Part shown: piece by piece, positions 36,140 through 50,277 of the stretch | Numbering within the stretch: position 1 is the stretch's first letter | How the letters are laid out: every line of letters starts with the position of its first letter | Assembly (NCBI RefSeq): GCF_022539665.2 | Contig: NC_081335.1 | Coordinates: 3,782,001-3,846,000, forward strand | Source of the DNA: Daphnia carinata | Taxonomy: Eukaryota; Arthropoda; Branchiopoda; Diplostraca; Daphniidae | Reading direction: 5' to 3' | DNA length: 64,000 nt | The notes under the pieces: generated by a model | What the model was told of the DNA's origin: nothing | The model's database searches: none | What the model saw: only the letters and a program-made list of their open reading frames with translations | Made by a program: the position numbers and the translations under genes

Positions 36140-39100
36140 TCTTTATTGATTTGATTTCCAATCAGTTCCACTTCTGAAAATTGCGAAAAACGAAAAATCA
36201 ATCGAACAATGGACGGTAGAGTTGCACTTTTTAAAGTTTAAAAATGAAACGAAAGGAATGTCGTCGTGCAAAGTGCGGAGTTCAGCGTGGAAAAGCAATC
36301 GTGTTTGCTTTAACAAGATTAACGCATACGGCATCACAGTTGCCATGACGATCATCCATTACTGTCAGTTCAACTACTGATAGCATTTTTTTTTTAAACG
36401 AACAAAACAAACGTAACAGACAAACAGGAAAAGTAGCATTGTTCAAATAAATGAAAAATAAATATTTTTTTAAAAAAGGGCGGAGCAGTTTAAATTGTTG
36501 CCGGAGGGAGGGATGGGTTTTTTTTTCGAATTCCATTATCTTTTATTTTGACGATTTATTTGATCCCATTTTGTGGTGGCATCCTCAGAAAATGAAAACG
36601 GGAGGGTGCGTTCGCATCGCAGCGGGAAAAGAGGATGAGTCGAAGGGCATTTGAAAAATAATGTCTTTGGTTTGTTGTCTGACCTACTTTTCGAAGTGGA
36701 TCTCGGCTGGGGTGAAAAGAGAAAAAAGAAAAACCCTGTGCTTTTCGAACTGCTATCTAATGTTGGTGCGCTAACACAGGGTTCCCCTCTTACCAAGAGT
36801 CTCGCACGTGTAAAGGCCGTTTGTGTCCGCTAGATACGTAACCTCCCCCCCAAGTCCTTTTTAGATTTTACTAACCGTTCCCCTATAGCTGTTTTTCTAC
36901 TTTTACCAGTGCATCCGCACTGAAAAACAAAATACATTTCGTCTTGTTTCTATTTCCTTTTGATTTTCAGTTTCGTTTTAAACAATCAATCAATCTAATT
37001 AAGATGTCCAAAATTGTTTGAGTTAAAAAAAAAAAATAAATTCTCCGATGCGGAACGAACAATTCACGAATGAAAAATCACGCACGTTGCACGCGGCAAT
37101 GCCGGTTCTATTATTAGAACTAAAAAATAATAAAATCTAGTCCATATGAAGCGTTCCTGTTTGTGTGCAGGTGAAGCAATAAGAACGCGGGCCAAAAACT
37201 CTTTTAACATGTCCTAAATTTACGGGGATTTTTTCCCCCCCCCCCGAGACAGACATTTCACGAACCGGCAACACCGTGAATCAAAATCCCTCTCCCCTAA
37301 CCCAAACGGGGAAAATAAAAATATTAGTTATGTTAGCACGCAAGGAATCTAGGGTTATATACGTAACACTCTTCGCTTTGTTTTTTTCCCCCCCAACATT
37401 TCCTCCAGCAAAAAAACAAAAAAACAAAACGACATTTAAAAGAAAAAAAAGAAAAAGAGAAACCCCAATCGAATGAGTCACGACACGCTGGATGCGGTAC
37501 CAAACGAATCGAATCCCTTCTCTTGTTTTTTTTTTTTCCTTTTGAAATTCTTTTTTAATAAAAGCGTTGCTCGAAAGAGGAAACCAAAAAGACGAGAAAA
37601 TAAGAGGGTGGATGTCGCTTTCACGGTATGACCCTATTCTACTGACGTTCTTTTATTACGTTCTTCTTTTCCCCAAAGAAAAAAAAAGGAAAAGGGGGGG
37701 GGGGGATTAAACTAACATGGCTGGAGTCTCAGTGTATTCGATCCTATCCACGACATTCGATCTTTCTTTTCGTGTTGTCACGTTAGCTCATAGTATGTGT
37801 AAGGTTGCTTTTTGAAAAATAAATGCCTTTAGAATTATTAAAGGGGGGAAAGAAAGGCTTATCACTTATACGAATAGTTAACTCTTGTGAAACTGCTTGC
37901 ATTGCAAGAGAAACGATCTTAAAACACATTTTTTAACACGATACGTTGTGTGCAGACATTGTCGTGATTCACTGAATGGAAATACAATTTTCGCTTTTGT
38001 AATATCCATTTATAGGAGATTGTAAAAGGGGGGAAGAATTCGGTCGCAAATTTCGAAGCTCGGGGCGTCGCCTTTCACTCGTGAACAACGTGAAAGCCAA
38101 GGGAAGAAACAAGAAAAAAACAGTTTCGCTTGAAAATGCGGTTTTTTGGTTCAAGACGAAAAGATGGAGGGAGAGGGAAATCAATTAGATAACCCAAAAA
38201 GTCCAAGTACTTTTGAGTAACAGACTTTTCGTTTTAGAACGTGATACAATGCGACAAACTGGTGTGCCACTATCTTTTAGCCCACATTGACAACGTGCAT
38301 GTCTACAACTAGAGAATGAAAAAACACGTTCTATTCGATTAGAACACGTGTGGTTTATCGGTTCGAAAAGAGAGTAAAAAAAAGCAGATGGCGTATCGGC
38401 AACAGCTACACTTGGGAAACACGTGAAATTCGAGTTGAGCCAGCAGCAAAAATAACGACGTCACCAACAATTTCTACGAAAAGGTTATCAAGCGAACGGC
38501 GATTTCAAAAGCTCGTCGAAAGCATCATAATAAACAAGTGAGGACGAAACATCAAAAACTACCGGTTTTAATTGGCAAAAATTAAAACATAAGAAATAAA
38601 GGCGGGATAATGAAAATGCACACTTACGCCAGCGACCTTGCAGACAGGAAAATCGAAACACAAATGGCCACCAAAACGATATGCACGATATCTGATTTTG
38701 AACGGGAAATGTATTTCCAGAATGAAAACCAAATAAACGAAAACACGAAAACGAAATAAACGCAATGAAAAAAACAAACAAAATGCTTGTAGAAGGCAAC
38801 CACAGAGGCACGAGTGGCCGCGTCAGACGCAACAGCCAGACTAACTTGAACGACACAACTCGTGGAAAAAAAAGGTTTTGAACGACTAGGGGGGAGGGCA
38901 ACCGGCGTCTGCTGTTAAAGCCAATGGCGGTCCCAAACCAAACTCCATGGTGTTGTTCTATACGTCAAGAACGAGCGCCACAGTCCCGAAAGATCAAAAA
39001 ATCGATACACCACGTTGCAACGTCTACAATTTAACGACCATTTCAAAATGCGAAAACGAGAATTCCACGTGCTGCATCTGCAGATTTTGTGTTATTCGTT

Positions 39101-40243
39101 TTGCTGTAAATAAAAAGCCGGCACGAGCCTTCTATTTGATTGAAATTAATTTTTCGATTCATGACAATAGTTTTTGTGATGAGTTTGATTGTATTCAGGC
39201 CACAATGCACGATGTGTTTTCCCCGTAACTTAAAGCTTCAGGGTACGTCGTTTTTGCTGATCTATTGTATTCGTTTCTCTCATCTTTCATTCCTTTATTC
39301 AGACATTCATTCATCCATTGAGCATAATCTAATGTTTCGTAAGAGGGCGAGCAAGAATTACATCAATCAGCAACGGGTCGACAATTAATTAATATATTGT
39401 TTTTGTGAAACAATAACATTAATCATCTTCATTGTATATAGGAGGAAACATGAACAAACATATCCACTCTTCGCTGCTCCGCCATCTTTCTTTTTTCTTT
39501 TTTTGCCTCGACTAACCGACAACGATGAGAAACCAACCATTGAAATAACATTGAACATCATTTGCATTGCAACAGATGATCGTTATATAGACGATGATAG
39601 TTAATTGTGGGGGCAAAACAAAAAACAAAAAATGGATCCTAAATATCGAACATTTCGTAAAGCACTATTGACCCACAATAGCTGAAGAAGACAAACAGGA
39701 TATGGAGGAAGGTCAGGAAGAACAGAGAAAGAAATCAATTACTCGTCTCGTCTGTAATTAACGATGTTCTATAGGAAGTGGCGAGCTGGTTTCAACTGGT
39801 GCAAATGAACGACTTTGGCGTCTGTTCTTGTTTATCAAGATTTTTGTATGCCGTGCACAAATTGCACGATGAGGACATTTCTGTTGAGAAATGGGATTTA
39901 TCTTTTCTTTAAATGTTTAAAATTCGTTTTTGTTTTTATGTTTAGATGAATCATATGAAAACTTGTTTTTTTTTTTATCTCACTGAATGAAAATGAAACC
40001 AAAAGCAACGCCTTTCGTAACAGGAAGAACTTTGTAAATGGAGCTGTTCACAGCAGAGGATGAGACGTCAATTTTCTTTCTTTGTCATTTTTTTTTCTTT
40101 TTCTTTTTTTTTAAGAAATCTACACATCTTCGAATTCATGTTTTAAAATTGACTAATATAATTTGATGTAAGATTAACCTAAAATCAAAACAAGGAAGAG
40201 AAAAAAAAAATAATAATTCAAATAGTTAGACCGGGATAATCGC
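36140..40243. other. Intergenic, 4.1 kb
   Basis: No gene is supported on either strand. It contains several homopolymer runs (for example G near 37685 and C near 37237) and low-complexity stretches. Short frames here lack splice continuity or domain-like content. Confidence 0.55.
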
Positions 40244-43200
40244 CTATGTTTGAACTGCTCTTGTTGCATCTTCACTGGATTTCAGTTGTTTCATTTCACC
40301 TAATAATAAACGAAAACACAAATTAATTAAGAACAAAGAAACTCGATCTTCCTTGAAATAGAAGACCACATGAAGCGGACAACGATGCGATTCTATTTCC
40401 GAAGGATATCCTCCTAGGTGTTTTATTCGCATGCATTGCCCATCAATTGGACCGTTATTTGTGCTATGTTTACCTCCTGTTTTAGCCTTAAGGGCGACTT
40501 CTTTGCGCTTGGCCCAACGTCTGACGCACGGCACCATGAACGAAATTGCCGACGAGATGAAGAGGAAGACTCCGGCGAGCCAAAACGGAACGTCGTAGCT
40601 CTGCGTCATATCAAAGACGGAACCTCAAAAATGAACCGAATTCAAATATAAAAAGTCCGACAATTCATTCAAAAATGATATGTTATTTCAGAATACCTGC
40701 AAGTGGGGGTCCAACAATAGCGGCCACACCTCTCAGTAAGCACAAGAGTCCAAATGCGTTGGTGAGTTGTGCGATGCCCAGCAAATCGACGAGGACAATG
40801 GAAGTGAGGGCAATGAAGGCCGCTGTGCAACCCAAACAAAATCCGTTAGCAAAACGAAAAAGTAATATGAAATTCTCTGAATGACGTACATGAAAAGAGG
40901 CCAAAAACGCCCGAGGCGATGCAGAATCCGACGTAGTTGCTACAGAAAGGAACGCAGAAGACGGCCACACCGCTGACTGCGATGCAAACATTGGTGACGA
41001 AGAGGGAATCGACGGCCGGGAAGTCTGAGATGTACCCGGAAATGAGACGGCCTACCGTGTTGGTGATGCCAATAATTGACAAAAGGAAGGCGGCCGTTTC
41101 CTCATCAATATCCTGGAACGCAAAAAAGGAAAAAATCAATGAACGAATTAATTCAATTGCGTTTAACAATATAGACACGCACTTTAGTGGTGGCCGCGTC
41201 GATGATGTAAACAAACGGGACGTAGAATCCCAACATGCCGAACACGTTGGAAACGCCGAGGAAGAGGAAGACGGGATCTTTCATCAGCGAGAAATCCATG
41301 AGGCCGGATATTTCTTTTCGAGTCGCTTCCGGTATGCAAGTGCAGCAACCGCCCCTGGATTTTTGGCCTTGGCCACCTTTGCCCGCCTGCACGGCTTTCG
41401 GGATAGAGACGATACTCTGGCGGTAGGAGGCCAACGATTTTTGGCTTTGATATTCAGGTAGATTGGTGACGCTGCCCGTGTAGAGGACGTCTTTGCGAGC
41501 CAACGGACGGGCGGCTAAATCTTTCTTCGATGCCGATAAGCTGCTGACATCATCTTTGCTGCCACAAGCGCCCGAACGGCGCTTTAAATTGCTCGCTTCA
41601 CCGTTCGATACGCTGTTGCGGCTTCCTCTTAAAACGGCCGCAGCTTTGACTAATCATCAAAATTAAAAATGTAGATCAACATGTTTTTTTTTAACGAACG
41701 GACAATTTGATTACGTTCGTCTAAGAGTTTGTCGCCTTCTTTGGGGTCTTCCTCTAAGTTATCCTTGAGCTGCGCGTTTTTCATTTGTTTATCTTCCTTC
41801 TTCTCTTGTTGGGCAGCATCGCCATTGGCTGGATCGCTTTTTGATTCACTGATGGTCGGCATTCGTCCAGCAGAATGGGCTCCGGCCAGCTAGATATTTC
41901 CGAACAAAAAAACGAAAAGTTTAAATGCCGTATGAGAATTTCTTCTGCGTGTGTGTGAAACAGATGTCACTGCTGAAATCACCTCATCCAGATCGAAACT
42001 AGAGTGCACTCCAGGATCGACGTTGACAGGCACTTTGAGCCTTTTTTCGTACGAGCCGTCGGCCAACTGGACCATGAAATATTGAGAGCCCATGAGAGAG
42101 CCACGCTCCAACTGTGCGGCTTTATCTTCGGCCATCCGCTGCAACAGGGGCTTGCACTTTTTCTTCGGCGCTTCAAGAGGCCTCATCAGCGAACCGAAAA
42201 CCTGAACATTTTTTTCCAGCCAAAAATTATTATTCAATTTTATATTTGGTCACTAGAAAAAAAAATCCAAACTCACGGCGCAGTTGAAGATGATGCCGGC
42301 CAGGATGAGATTAGCTCCTTTCCAGTCGTAGTGTTGGAGCAAAAGGGAAGCTAGGGGAGCGAAGACGAAGGTACCGAATCCTGATCCGCACACAGCGATG
42401 CCAGTGGCCAGGGCACGCTTCTTCTCAAAGTAGTAGCCAACGGAGACGATGGCCGGCAAGTAGATGAGTCCGAATCCAATACCGCCAATGATGCCGTAAG
42501 TGACCATTAACATGGCCACCGATTCGGAGAGGGTGGACAGAGCGAAGGCGACCATGCCCACTACGCTGCCCATAATACAGGTGGTCCTGCAGCCGAATTT
42601 ATTGGTGAGGGCGCCGACGATGGGCCCGCAGCTGAGGTAGACGCCGGCCAGCAGTGACCCGACCCATGCCACTGTTCCTTTGCCTTCGTTGAAGTAGACG
42701 ACGAATTTCGGAAGGAAGACACCGAACGTGTACGCGATGCCGTCCACGATGAGATTGCACAGGAAGGAAGACATGACGATGACCCATCCCCATCCACCGT
42801 CCGGCGGAATTGGAATATCGTGGACCTGAGCATTTTGTTTGGCGCCAAAGTTCAAAATGACTTTAAACTTTTTATTTCAGGATTGCGTGCCGCTTGTTAG
42901 AATTACCTCACAGATGTCATCACCGTCGCATTCCGCCGCGTTGGATTCGAGATCCGCTCCTTTGGCATCTTGTCTGCTCTCCCCCTTCTGAATTAAAGAA
43001 AATACATTTTCAAAAATTAAGCCCCAACTGGAAGTCAAAACATTATTTCTTTAAAAAAAAAACCTTAGCATTACGGTTACTGGGCAACCATCACAGCGCT
43101 GTGTGGAGGGGGGAGACGTACAAAAGAGGAACATTCCTTCTCCCCCTCTACCCCCTACTGTCACTTTTCTTTTTCAACTACGGTCGCATGACCCGGATGA

Positions 43201-46200
43201 CCCTTTGCTCTAGGCAATAAAGTCTACATCCATCAGAGGGGGGAAAATACAATTAAAAGGGGGGGGGGGGGGGGGACCACGGCCTGTACGTTTGTGCTTG
43301 TAATAAGATCTGTTGTACGGATAGCACAGTGACCCTGTCCTTTGTGATCGACTGCCTTTTGCAAACTGCGCAATCCGCCCGGATGAAATGCAACGGAATG
43401 ATTGATGTAATCACTACGATTGCCCTACGCCAGACAACTTTAAATCTACATACGATGGCGTAAGGGGAAGACATTTTCAATTTTTCTTTTCTTTTTTTTT
43501 TTTTTTTTTTTTAGGAAAGAAGATTTAAGCTGTGCGGATTTGGATTGCGTTTGACAGTGGGAAAGACGGTGGGAAGGAAGCTTGAAAAATCTAAAAAGCT
43601 ACTGGGATTTGTCAAAAGTCTGGTGAGATTTCCTGTCGGTGTTGGTTAAAGTTAACCTACTTAAATATCAGTTAAAACAAAGCAGAATGGGGAAGGAAAA
43701 AAAAGACCTGACTAGCAGAGAAATGCAAACGCGTTTGATCACACGTCGTCAAATTCCAATGTTCTCATAATGATAAGCATAGAGTCGTGGTATCAAATGC
43801 TGTGTGTGTGTGTGTATGCAACCGGACATTTGGCCATCATTAAATTACAGCAACTCAAATAAAAAAAAAAATTCAAATCAGCATGTGACTCTGGGCTCTT
43901 CTCCATCTTAACGCTGTTTTAATTCAATCAACTGCGTACCCATTCAAATTCGATGCCGAAATAATGGCCACACAGTCGGATGGCCGTGAGCGTGTTCCAG
44001 TGCTTTTTGCTCGTCAAGTCATTCGATACACATGAATTTCGAATTTTCGTTTCGTCCCCTTCTTTTGTTAGCTGTTATTTAGCTTCTGAACAATTTTTGG
44101 CCGCTGGCTAAAACAAACCTATCGTATAACATTAGGGAGGGCGAAGTGTCTGGCCACGATAACACAAACGATGTACATAGAATGACTTTGACCTGTTGTT
44201 TTTTCTTTCCCTCCCAAAGTTTTCACCTTCGAATCGAGTAAATAAGACGGGAAACAAATAAAATTTCAGAAATTGTTGATGGGCAACGTCGGATGTTGGA
44301 TGACTTGGGTTCAATCACGTGCACTTTCCGTGGTTAGCATGTTCGAATCGGCAGGTAAAAGGGCACGTTTTGTAACGAACACTATACCCTTGTTTGTTTG
44401 TTTTTCCATTTCTCGGGATTGTCCTTGTCGTTATTTTTAAAAAAAGAAAAAACCTTAACGTGAATCGCTTTCACAATGATTTGTTTCGCCGAAAATAACC
44501 CAACTATTCTATTCCACTTTGTTGGAGGATATCCATTTTCAATTGAAGTTGGTTAAAGGCAACGTTGGATCATGCCGATAATGAAAGAAACCCCGCAATT
44601 AGCCGCTTGCGTCCGTTCTTTTATTTTTTAATGAGCGGAATCAATGTATTCCGCATTTCTTTCCTGTATCGCTATTCTTTATTCTAAAGATAACATTCAA
44701 AGGATTTAACGAATCAACCAAGAAGGATAAAAAGGTTATTTTTTTTTTAAAAGAAAGCCGGTACAAATGACTTGGTCGACAGCCATAGACATTAAAAACT
44801 TGGAACCGACATTTCAAAAAATATTCTTGTTGGCATGGAAACCCCCCTCAAAAATAAATAATGAATTATACAATTTCTATTTTTTTATTAAAATATACAG
44901 GAAAGTAAAAAAAAAAAAACCGGTTATGATCGTGATTGATCAGCCGGGAGCTGGGCCGTTATATGCCTCCCTCTTTTCGAGAGCCTACCGTCTAACTGAA
45001 ATCCAGCTAAGGGTGAAAACGAACGAAAGCATATCTCCTACGATAAAGCTAAGATGCAAAATAAACAATTTCTGAATTCTCTCACCTGTTTTTTATCTTC
45101 TCTCGACATTATTTGAGTTCTTTCTCTTCAAAACAACCTAAACCGATAGTTTACAGGGTTTACAGGGAAATAAGCGATTTTCTCACGTTGTGTTTAGGGA
45201 GAAAATGTTCACTGGGAAAGAAAAAAGAAGGGTCACTGGTTTTTTTTTTTCAGTTTTGCACGAAGAAATCAAGAGAAATTTACACAGTCGCACTGGGGGA
45301 TAAGCTGAAAACGATTAAGGATTTTTAAACTTATTTATTTATTTTTTTATTCATGAGAAAAAAAAAATAAATGAAATAAATTAAAAAATATGTGAAACAG
45401 CGTGCCGACTGAATGGGGAATCGAGAGTGCGAGCAGGAGCTATAAGAGCGACCGGAACATCATGGCTGCGGCCAAACGACTGATGCAACTCCGCTAGTAA
45501 TTCCGAGTCAGTCGTCGCTATCGAACGATGAACGGCGAGCGTGGACGGGCATCGTATAGAAGGGAGGGGAGAAAGGGAAACGCGTGTGCACGAAGTGGGA
45601 GGGGGGGGAGGGGACTGGTTTCCTAGTCACAAGAAGGCCCGACGCAACGCAATTCTAAAACACACATGCGTGCAGCGGCGGCTCCCGTTTCCATACACAC
45701 CGGGGTCCGTTACAATCGGTGGACCCCTGGTCTACTAGCGCTGACAGCGGAAGCATTCGGAAACTAAACGAGTGTAATATCAAGAGAAAAAAAAACGGAA
45801 TTATTGTTTTAAATGAAAAAATTGACTTGGGGGAGTGGATGACTAAGGATGGGAGATACTGAATTTCCTTGGATAAAGTCCATCAACTGTAAAGTCATCG
45901 CAGCAATTTTGTTTTCTTTTAATAGACTAATAATCGATTCAAACTTCTTTTTTTTTTTAGATGAGTTTGCTGGAAAAATCAAATAACGGGATGTTATTAC
46001 TAACCCACATCCGGCCATTGAAAGAAAAGCGTCTCAAATTTTTTTTTGTCATAAAAAAAAATGTTTTAAATCTAAAAACATAAAAATTGAGTTTAGGTTA
46101 AAAACGAATGCTAGCGCTTCAGACAGTGTAGGTATCACTAAGATAAGAAATGTGTCAACTATTACGCATAAACACTCCCAGTCTTGTTACGTGCCACCAT

Positions 46201-47745
46201 TCCCACTCACAAAATTTGCATTTCCACCCCAACACACGAGATGAAAAATCTTTAACATCATTTAGTTCTTAAATATTAAAAAAAAAAATTGAAAAAATGT
46301 GCTATCTGTTAATTTCGTTTTTTTTTTTTTTTTTACCCGCCCTCCTTCTTTAAACGACATTACAGAACCAGAAAACAAAAGAAATACCGTCGATGTCAAA
46401 TAGTTCGACCGGAACCGGCAGCGATAGACAAGATTGGGCAACGGGCCAGAATCATATAGATCTCAACTTCATCTAAAAAAGAGCCATGCCATGCGGAAAA
46501 AATATATATGTATCAAACGTTGCTAAGGATTCTCGGCATTGGTCGGTGCCGATGAGACGATTGACGCGCACTTTATTGATTCTTTTTTAACTCGATCCAT
46601 TCCAACAAAGTTGTGGTTTAAAAAAAAAAAAAATAAACCTGAGTCAATAACTGATGCCTTACAAGTTCTAAAACGTTTTTTTCCCCATTTGCTTTATTGA
46701 TACAGTCATTTTCTTATTGTGTATCTTGAAAAATAGGAAAACAGTTTAGAAATTGAAAAGCGTTCGAGTGTGTACGGGGGTGGTGTCTGCGTCTGGCGTC
46801 CGATAGGTCACGCAAACTTTGGAACCTCGTGTGTCTAAGACATCAGGACAGAGTCGAATGAAGAAGCGAGGAACAACAAAATCTCGGGCCATCGTAATCT
46901 TATTGAGAATGAAATCAAACAAGAGAAACAAAAAAGAAGAAAGAAAATGAGTCGCTACTGTCACTGACAAACATCCTCCATCATGGAGCCCGAGAATGGC
47001 TTTTGTCCCTATTCTTTTCGCTTTGGAACAACTCCCAGTTTAGCGGCAAAAAAAAAAAGAGGGCAAATGTAATATCCTCTTTTGATATGCACACATAGCG
47101 ACTGAACTAGATTTAACTTTAACAACAAGAACGACGAGGGTTGACCGAAAAAGAGAAAGCCCCCCCCCCTCAAAAGTAAAATGGTGCGTTCAAAACGCAC
47201 GGCGAACATACCTACATAGTACCGAATTAGAATGTGGTAGGAGGCTCGCCCTTATGGGGTCACGCTATGCGTTTGTGTATACGCGTTTTATTTTTACACG
47301 AGAAGGACGCCAAAGAGAAAAAATGCCAACGGACGTCAGCAATTCTACGTTCTGCTTTTTTTTTTCGTGTGTGCGCGGGCTAAATAGAGAAGAAAAAAAT
47401 TTCACGTGGGTCGGACACGCCGCTCTCGTTGATGACGACAGCAGACGGTTATTGTTTAGCGTGTTCCCACTTGACTCTTTCCCGTCTGCCGAACATTTAA
47501 ATCATCCCCATCCATTAAAGCTGTCCCAATTGCATCCAATTTTTCGGGTAGGGAATTGAAAAAAAAAAAAAAGCTGTCAAGATCTTCAAATCAGATGATT
47601 CAAATTCAAGTCTAATTTGAATGAATAACGAGGCACTTATAAGCTAACTTTCACACCGCCTATTTAAAATAGCAAATGCTCACTCTTGTACGGACGATGA
47701 AGCCGATTTCTAGCACAATTGAACGATGATTGAAACACTTACCAT
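40244..47745 (-). CDS. MCT-like transporter (SLC16 family), 10 coding exons
   Basis: Proposed exons are 47743-47745 (ATG only), 42907-42987, 42277-42825, 41983-42201, 41715-41889, 41183-41649, 40890-41112, 40697-40822, 40474-40623 and 40244-40299, giving 682 residues in phase. A short acidic N-terminus is followed by [28 protein letters not shown], a very long charged loop (about residues 180-385) with [17 protein letters not shown], a Cys cluster SRGGCCTC, then helix 8 with [14 protein letters not shown]. Exons 1 and 2 of the array copies are fused here (549 nt). No ATG precedes the acidic exon at 42907-42987; the first upstream donor in the right phase that I found follows an ATG at 47743. 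That first exon is inference. The last intron (40300-40473) is also in frame if retained. Confidence 0.85.
42988..47742 (-). other. Proposed 4.75-kb first intron
   Basis: No other gene is seen inside. It contains an 18-base G run at about 43259-43276, a TG repeat at 43802-43816 and several poly-A/T runs. On the plus strand TATAAGAG (45441) lies about 65 bp before a TCAGTC, but no gene follows. Confidence 0.45.
43259..43276. repeat. Poly-G run
   Basis: About 18 consecutive G on the plus strand; length likely to vary between individuals. Confidence 0.9.
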
Positions 47746-50277
47746 CGTTGTTCTTTTGTTTCACTGTCTGGATTTTTGAAAAAAAAACGAGTGGCGTGGA
47801 AAAATAAAAAGGTGTTGGTAGAATTTTTGTGCCTTCTTTCTTTCAAAACATGACTCTCGAAACAAAAAAAACTCTTGATTTAAAAAAAAAAATCTGATAA
47901 AAATCAAAAGATTAAAAAAAAACGCACTTGATAATAACCGAACGCTCTTTGTTTGACCGCCCGTGCGAACGGATCGACGTCGTCGAACAGCACTGATCGA
48001 CGACGCTCTCCTACACCAGTTTGGATCCCCCCTTTTTTTTTTGCTTTTTCTTTCTATCTGTGCCCATCCCTCCCAGACAGCACGGGCGTGATGGGATGTT
48101 TATAAGGAAATCAAAACGATGATGGGTGGAGGGGGGTAGCGAGATGGAAGTCAGCTGATGTGCGCCTACTTCTATTCAACATGCGAGATTTTCAGAGAGA
48201 ATCTCTGGCAGCACGTTGGAAATCCGATCGAAGACCGTGACTTGCGCAGATCAAAGTGTGTGTCCCTATGTGTGTTGTAGTGCGTCAGTGCGTCGCCCAA
48301 GTATTTTTTTAATTTCCCGCCCCGATCCGTTAAAGGACAGTTGTCCCTGTCGGGAGCTACGTCTACATAAATGAAATGACGTCACGAGTCGTCGGCCCAT
48401 CCATTTGAATAACCATTGTAACAACCTCTTTCAGATCATTGCATTTCGTTTTGTGTGTGTGTGTACCCTAGCGACTCGCAAAGTCTTTCATCTACTTTGT
48501 GTAACAACTGAACATATAAATAACATATGAATTGAACAACCGAAAATCCTATTCTCCCTCTCTCCAACTCGTGTGCGGCAAACAATCGATCCGAGTCGCG
48601 CCAGTTGGAACCGGAATATTTGCTTATAGTAAGCGAGATGCACTGCCTTGAAAAATAATAATAATTCTATAACCGAACGAAAAGTGGATAACAACAAGCA
48701 GGTGAAGTGATGGACAGCATATTATATCAGCATTATTTATCGAATTTCTTTTCAAAATATGTTTGTTTTCGTTCGGGAGAGCGATGGCAAACTGGCTGAT
48801 TAGCAAGGCATCTCGGTTCCCCATAAAAAAAACAAATGTTCAAATTGGAATGTTTAAAATATTTCAATTGTTTGATTGGGTTCATAACACTCGATTTCGC
48901 TTGAATTTCCTGTAAGCGTACCGAAAACGGAGAAATACGAACTACTTGGCCGTTTGTGCGCTCAAACACCGAGCTGTGTGTGTGCACATATCCGGTGACC
49001 GACGTCCCCATGCATGTGCGAGAGCCAACCATTCTTTGAGGAGGCGTTTATTATCGATTGACACGAGAGCCATGATGTCCCTATTCTCTTTTCGATCTTA
49101 TGGATAACGCTCAAAGGCCCTTCGATTGTATGTCTTTCGACACACAATGACAGATTACAAAGTCGATAGTTTTGATTGACAAGTGATGTCGATACAAGCA
49201 TAAAAATACGTTCAAAGGTGTTACTTGACGAATGAAAAAAAAAAAGTCAGTAGATCCCAACTGATTGGTCAATCACAAAGCAATAGAGTTGCTAGGTGGA
49301 TCGGGAAAAAAAAAATCAACAAGAAAAGAAATTCATCGTGCAGAGCTGACACGACTAAATGACCGGCCAGAAATGACGTTGGTCTTTGCTGGCTATTTTC
49401 AAAATGTAGACACGCAAAAACAAACAACAACAGCCAATTGGCTCCTCTTCAAAAACCGTAACATCTTGTGACTTTAAAAGTCGCTTTCTTTGCACAAGAC
49501 GCGTGGGCAAAAGGCAAGGAAAAAGGGAGGGGGGCGAAAAGAAAATGATGACGCAATAGACACCCACACTACCCCCTCCCCCTTCGAGTTTTAATATCGA
49601 TGACGAGTAGTGACCGAATAGACAAGGAAGAAATACAATAGCGGAGGAATTAACCGCGGGACGGGGGGGATTGTGAAGGAAATCTTATTGAGTAGTGGGA
49701 AGATGAATCACGTAGGATCTCTAGGGATTCTTTTCCCAATCGTAGCAATGGTAAACGACACGCGAAAATCAATAGCTATAAATTTTTAGACGAAAGACGG
49801 GGTTCTTTTTTTCCTACGCCAAAAAAGGGAAATCGAAAGCGGCCAAGATTATGTCACTGTATCGAACAAACTATAAATTATTAAGGCTCATCACGTATTG
49901 ATTTTCGAATAGATTACTTCTAAACGAAGGCTAGGTGGCAGCATTGGCAAGGCCAATCGAGGATTTCGAAAATTCAGACGTGCACGCTTCGACTTAACAC
50001 GAGACCCATGAAAATTTAGATTTTGCATGTAATAGTAGATCATCGGTTCAGTGATTCAAAAAATGGGAAAACCTGAATCGAGTACCGTTAAAATTAAAGA
50101 AATTTTTTGAGAAACTGACAAAATTTGCCTTTGATCACTATGAGTGCAAAAATCTATTTCATATTTTTGAGTTACAAATATAATTTTGCTGTGTGATGCT
50201 AGTGACTTCAGGGGGAACCATCCATTACTGTTGCAAAACTATACTATTGTGAAATTAGGCAAACTCTTCTCACCGTA
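47746..50277. other. Upstream region of the large MCT gene and intergenic DNA
   Basis: On the minus strand a TTATAAA (near 48100) and a TCAGT (near 47994) lie upstream of the proposed first exon and could belong to its promoter, though their spacing is not standard. A GC-rich palindrome at 47978-48005 is listed separately. No other gene is seen from 48.3 to 50.3 kb. Confidence 0.45.
47978..48005. promoter_or_regulatory. Perfect 9-bp inverted repeat upstream of the large MCT gene
   Basis: CGTCGTCGA and TCGACGACG flank a 10-bp spacer containing CACTGA, the reverse of an initiator-like TCAGTG. It sits about 235 bp before the proposed ATG and could be a core-promoter or dimer-binding site. No factor can be assigned. 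Confidence 0.3.

Noticed and set aside
36140-40243. Several short frames in the long intergenic region
   Set aside because: All are low-complexity or basic random-looking sequence without splice partners.
40937-41461. 174-codon plus-strand frame
   Set aside because: Antisense of exons 6 and 7 of the 40-kb MCT gene, crossing its intron.
45441-45545. TATAAGAG followed by initiator-like TCAGTC on the plus strand
   Set aside because: Spacing of about 65 bp is wrong for a core promoter and no plus-strand gene follows.
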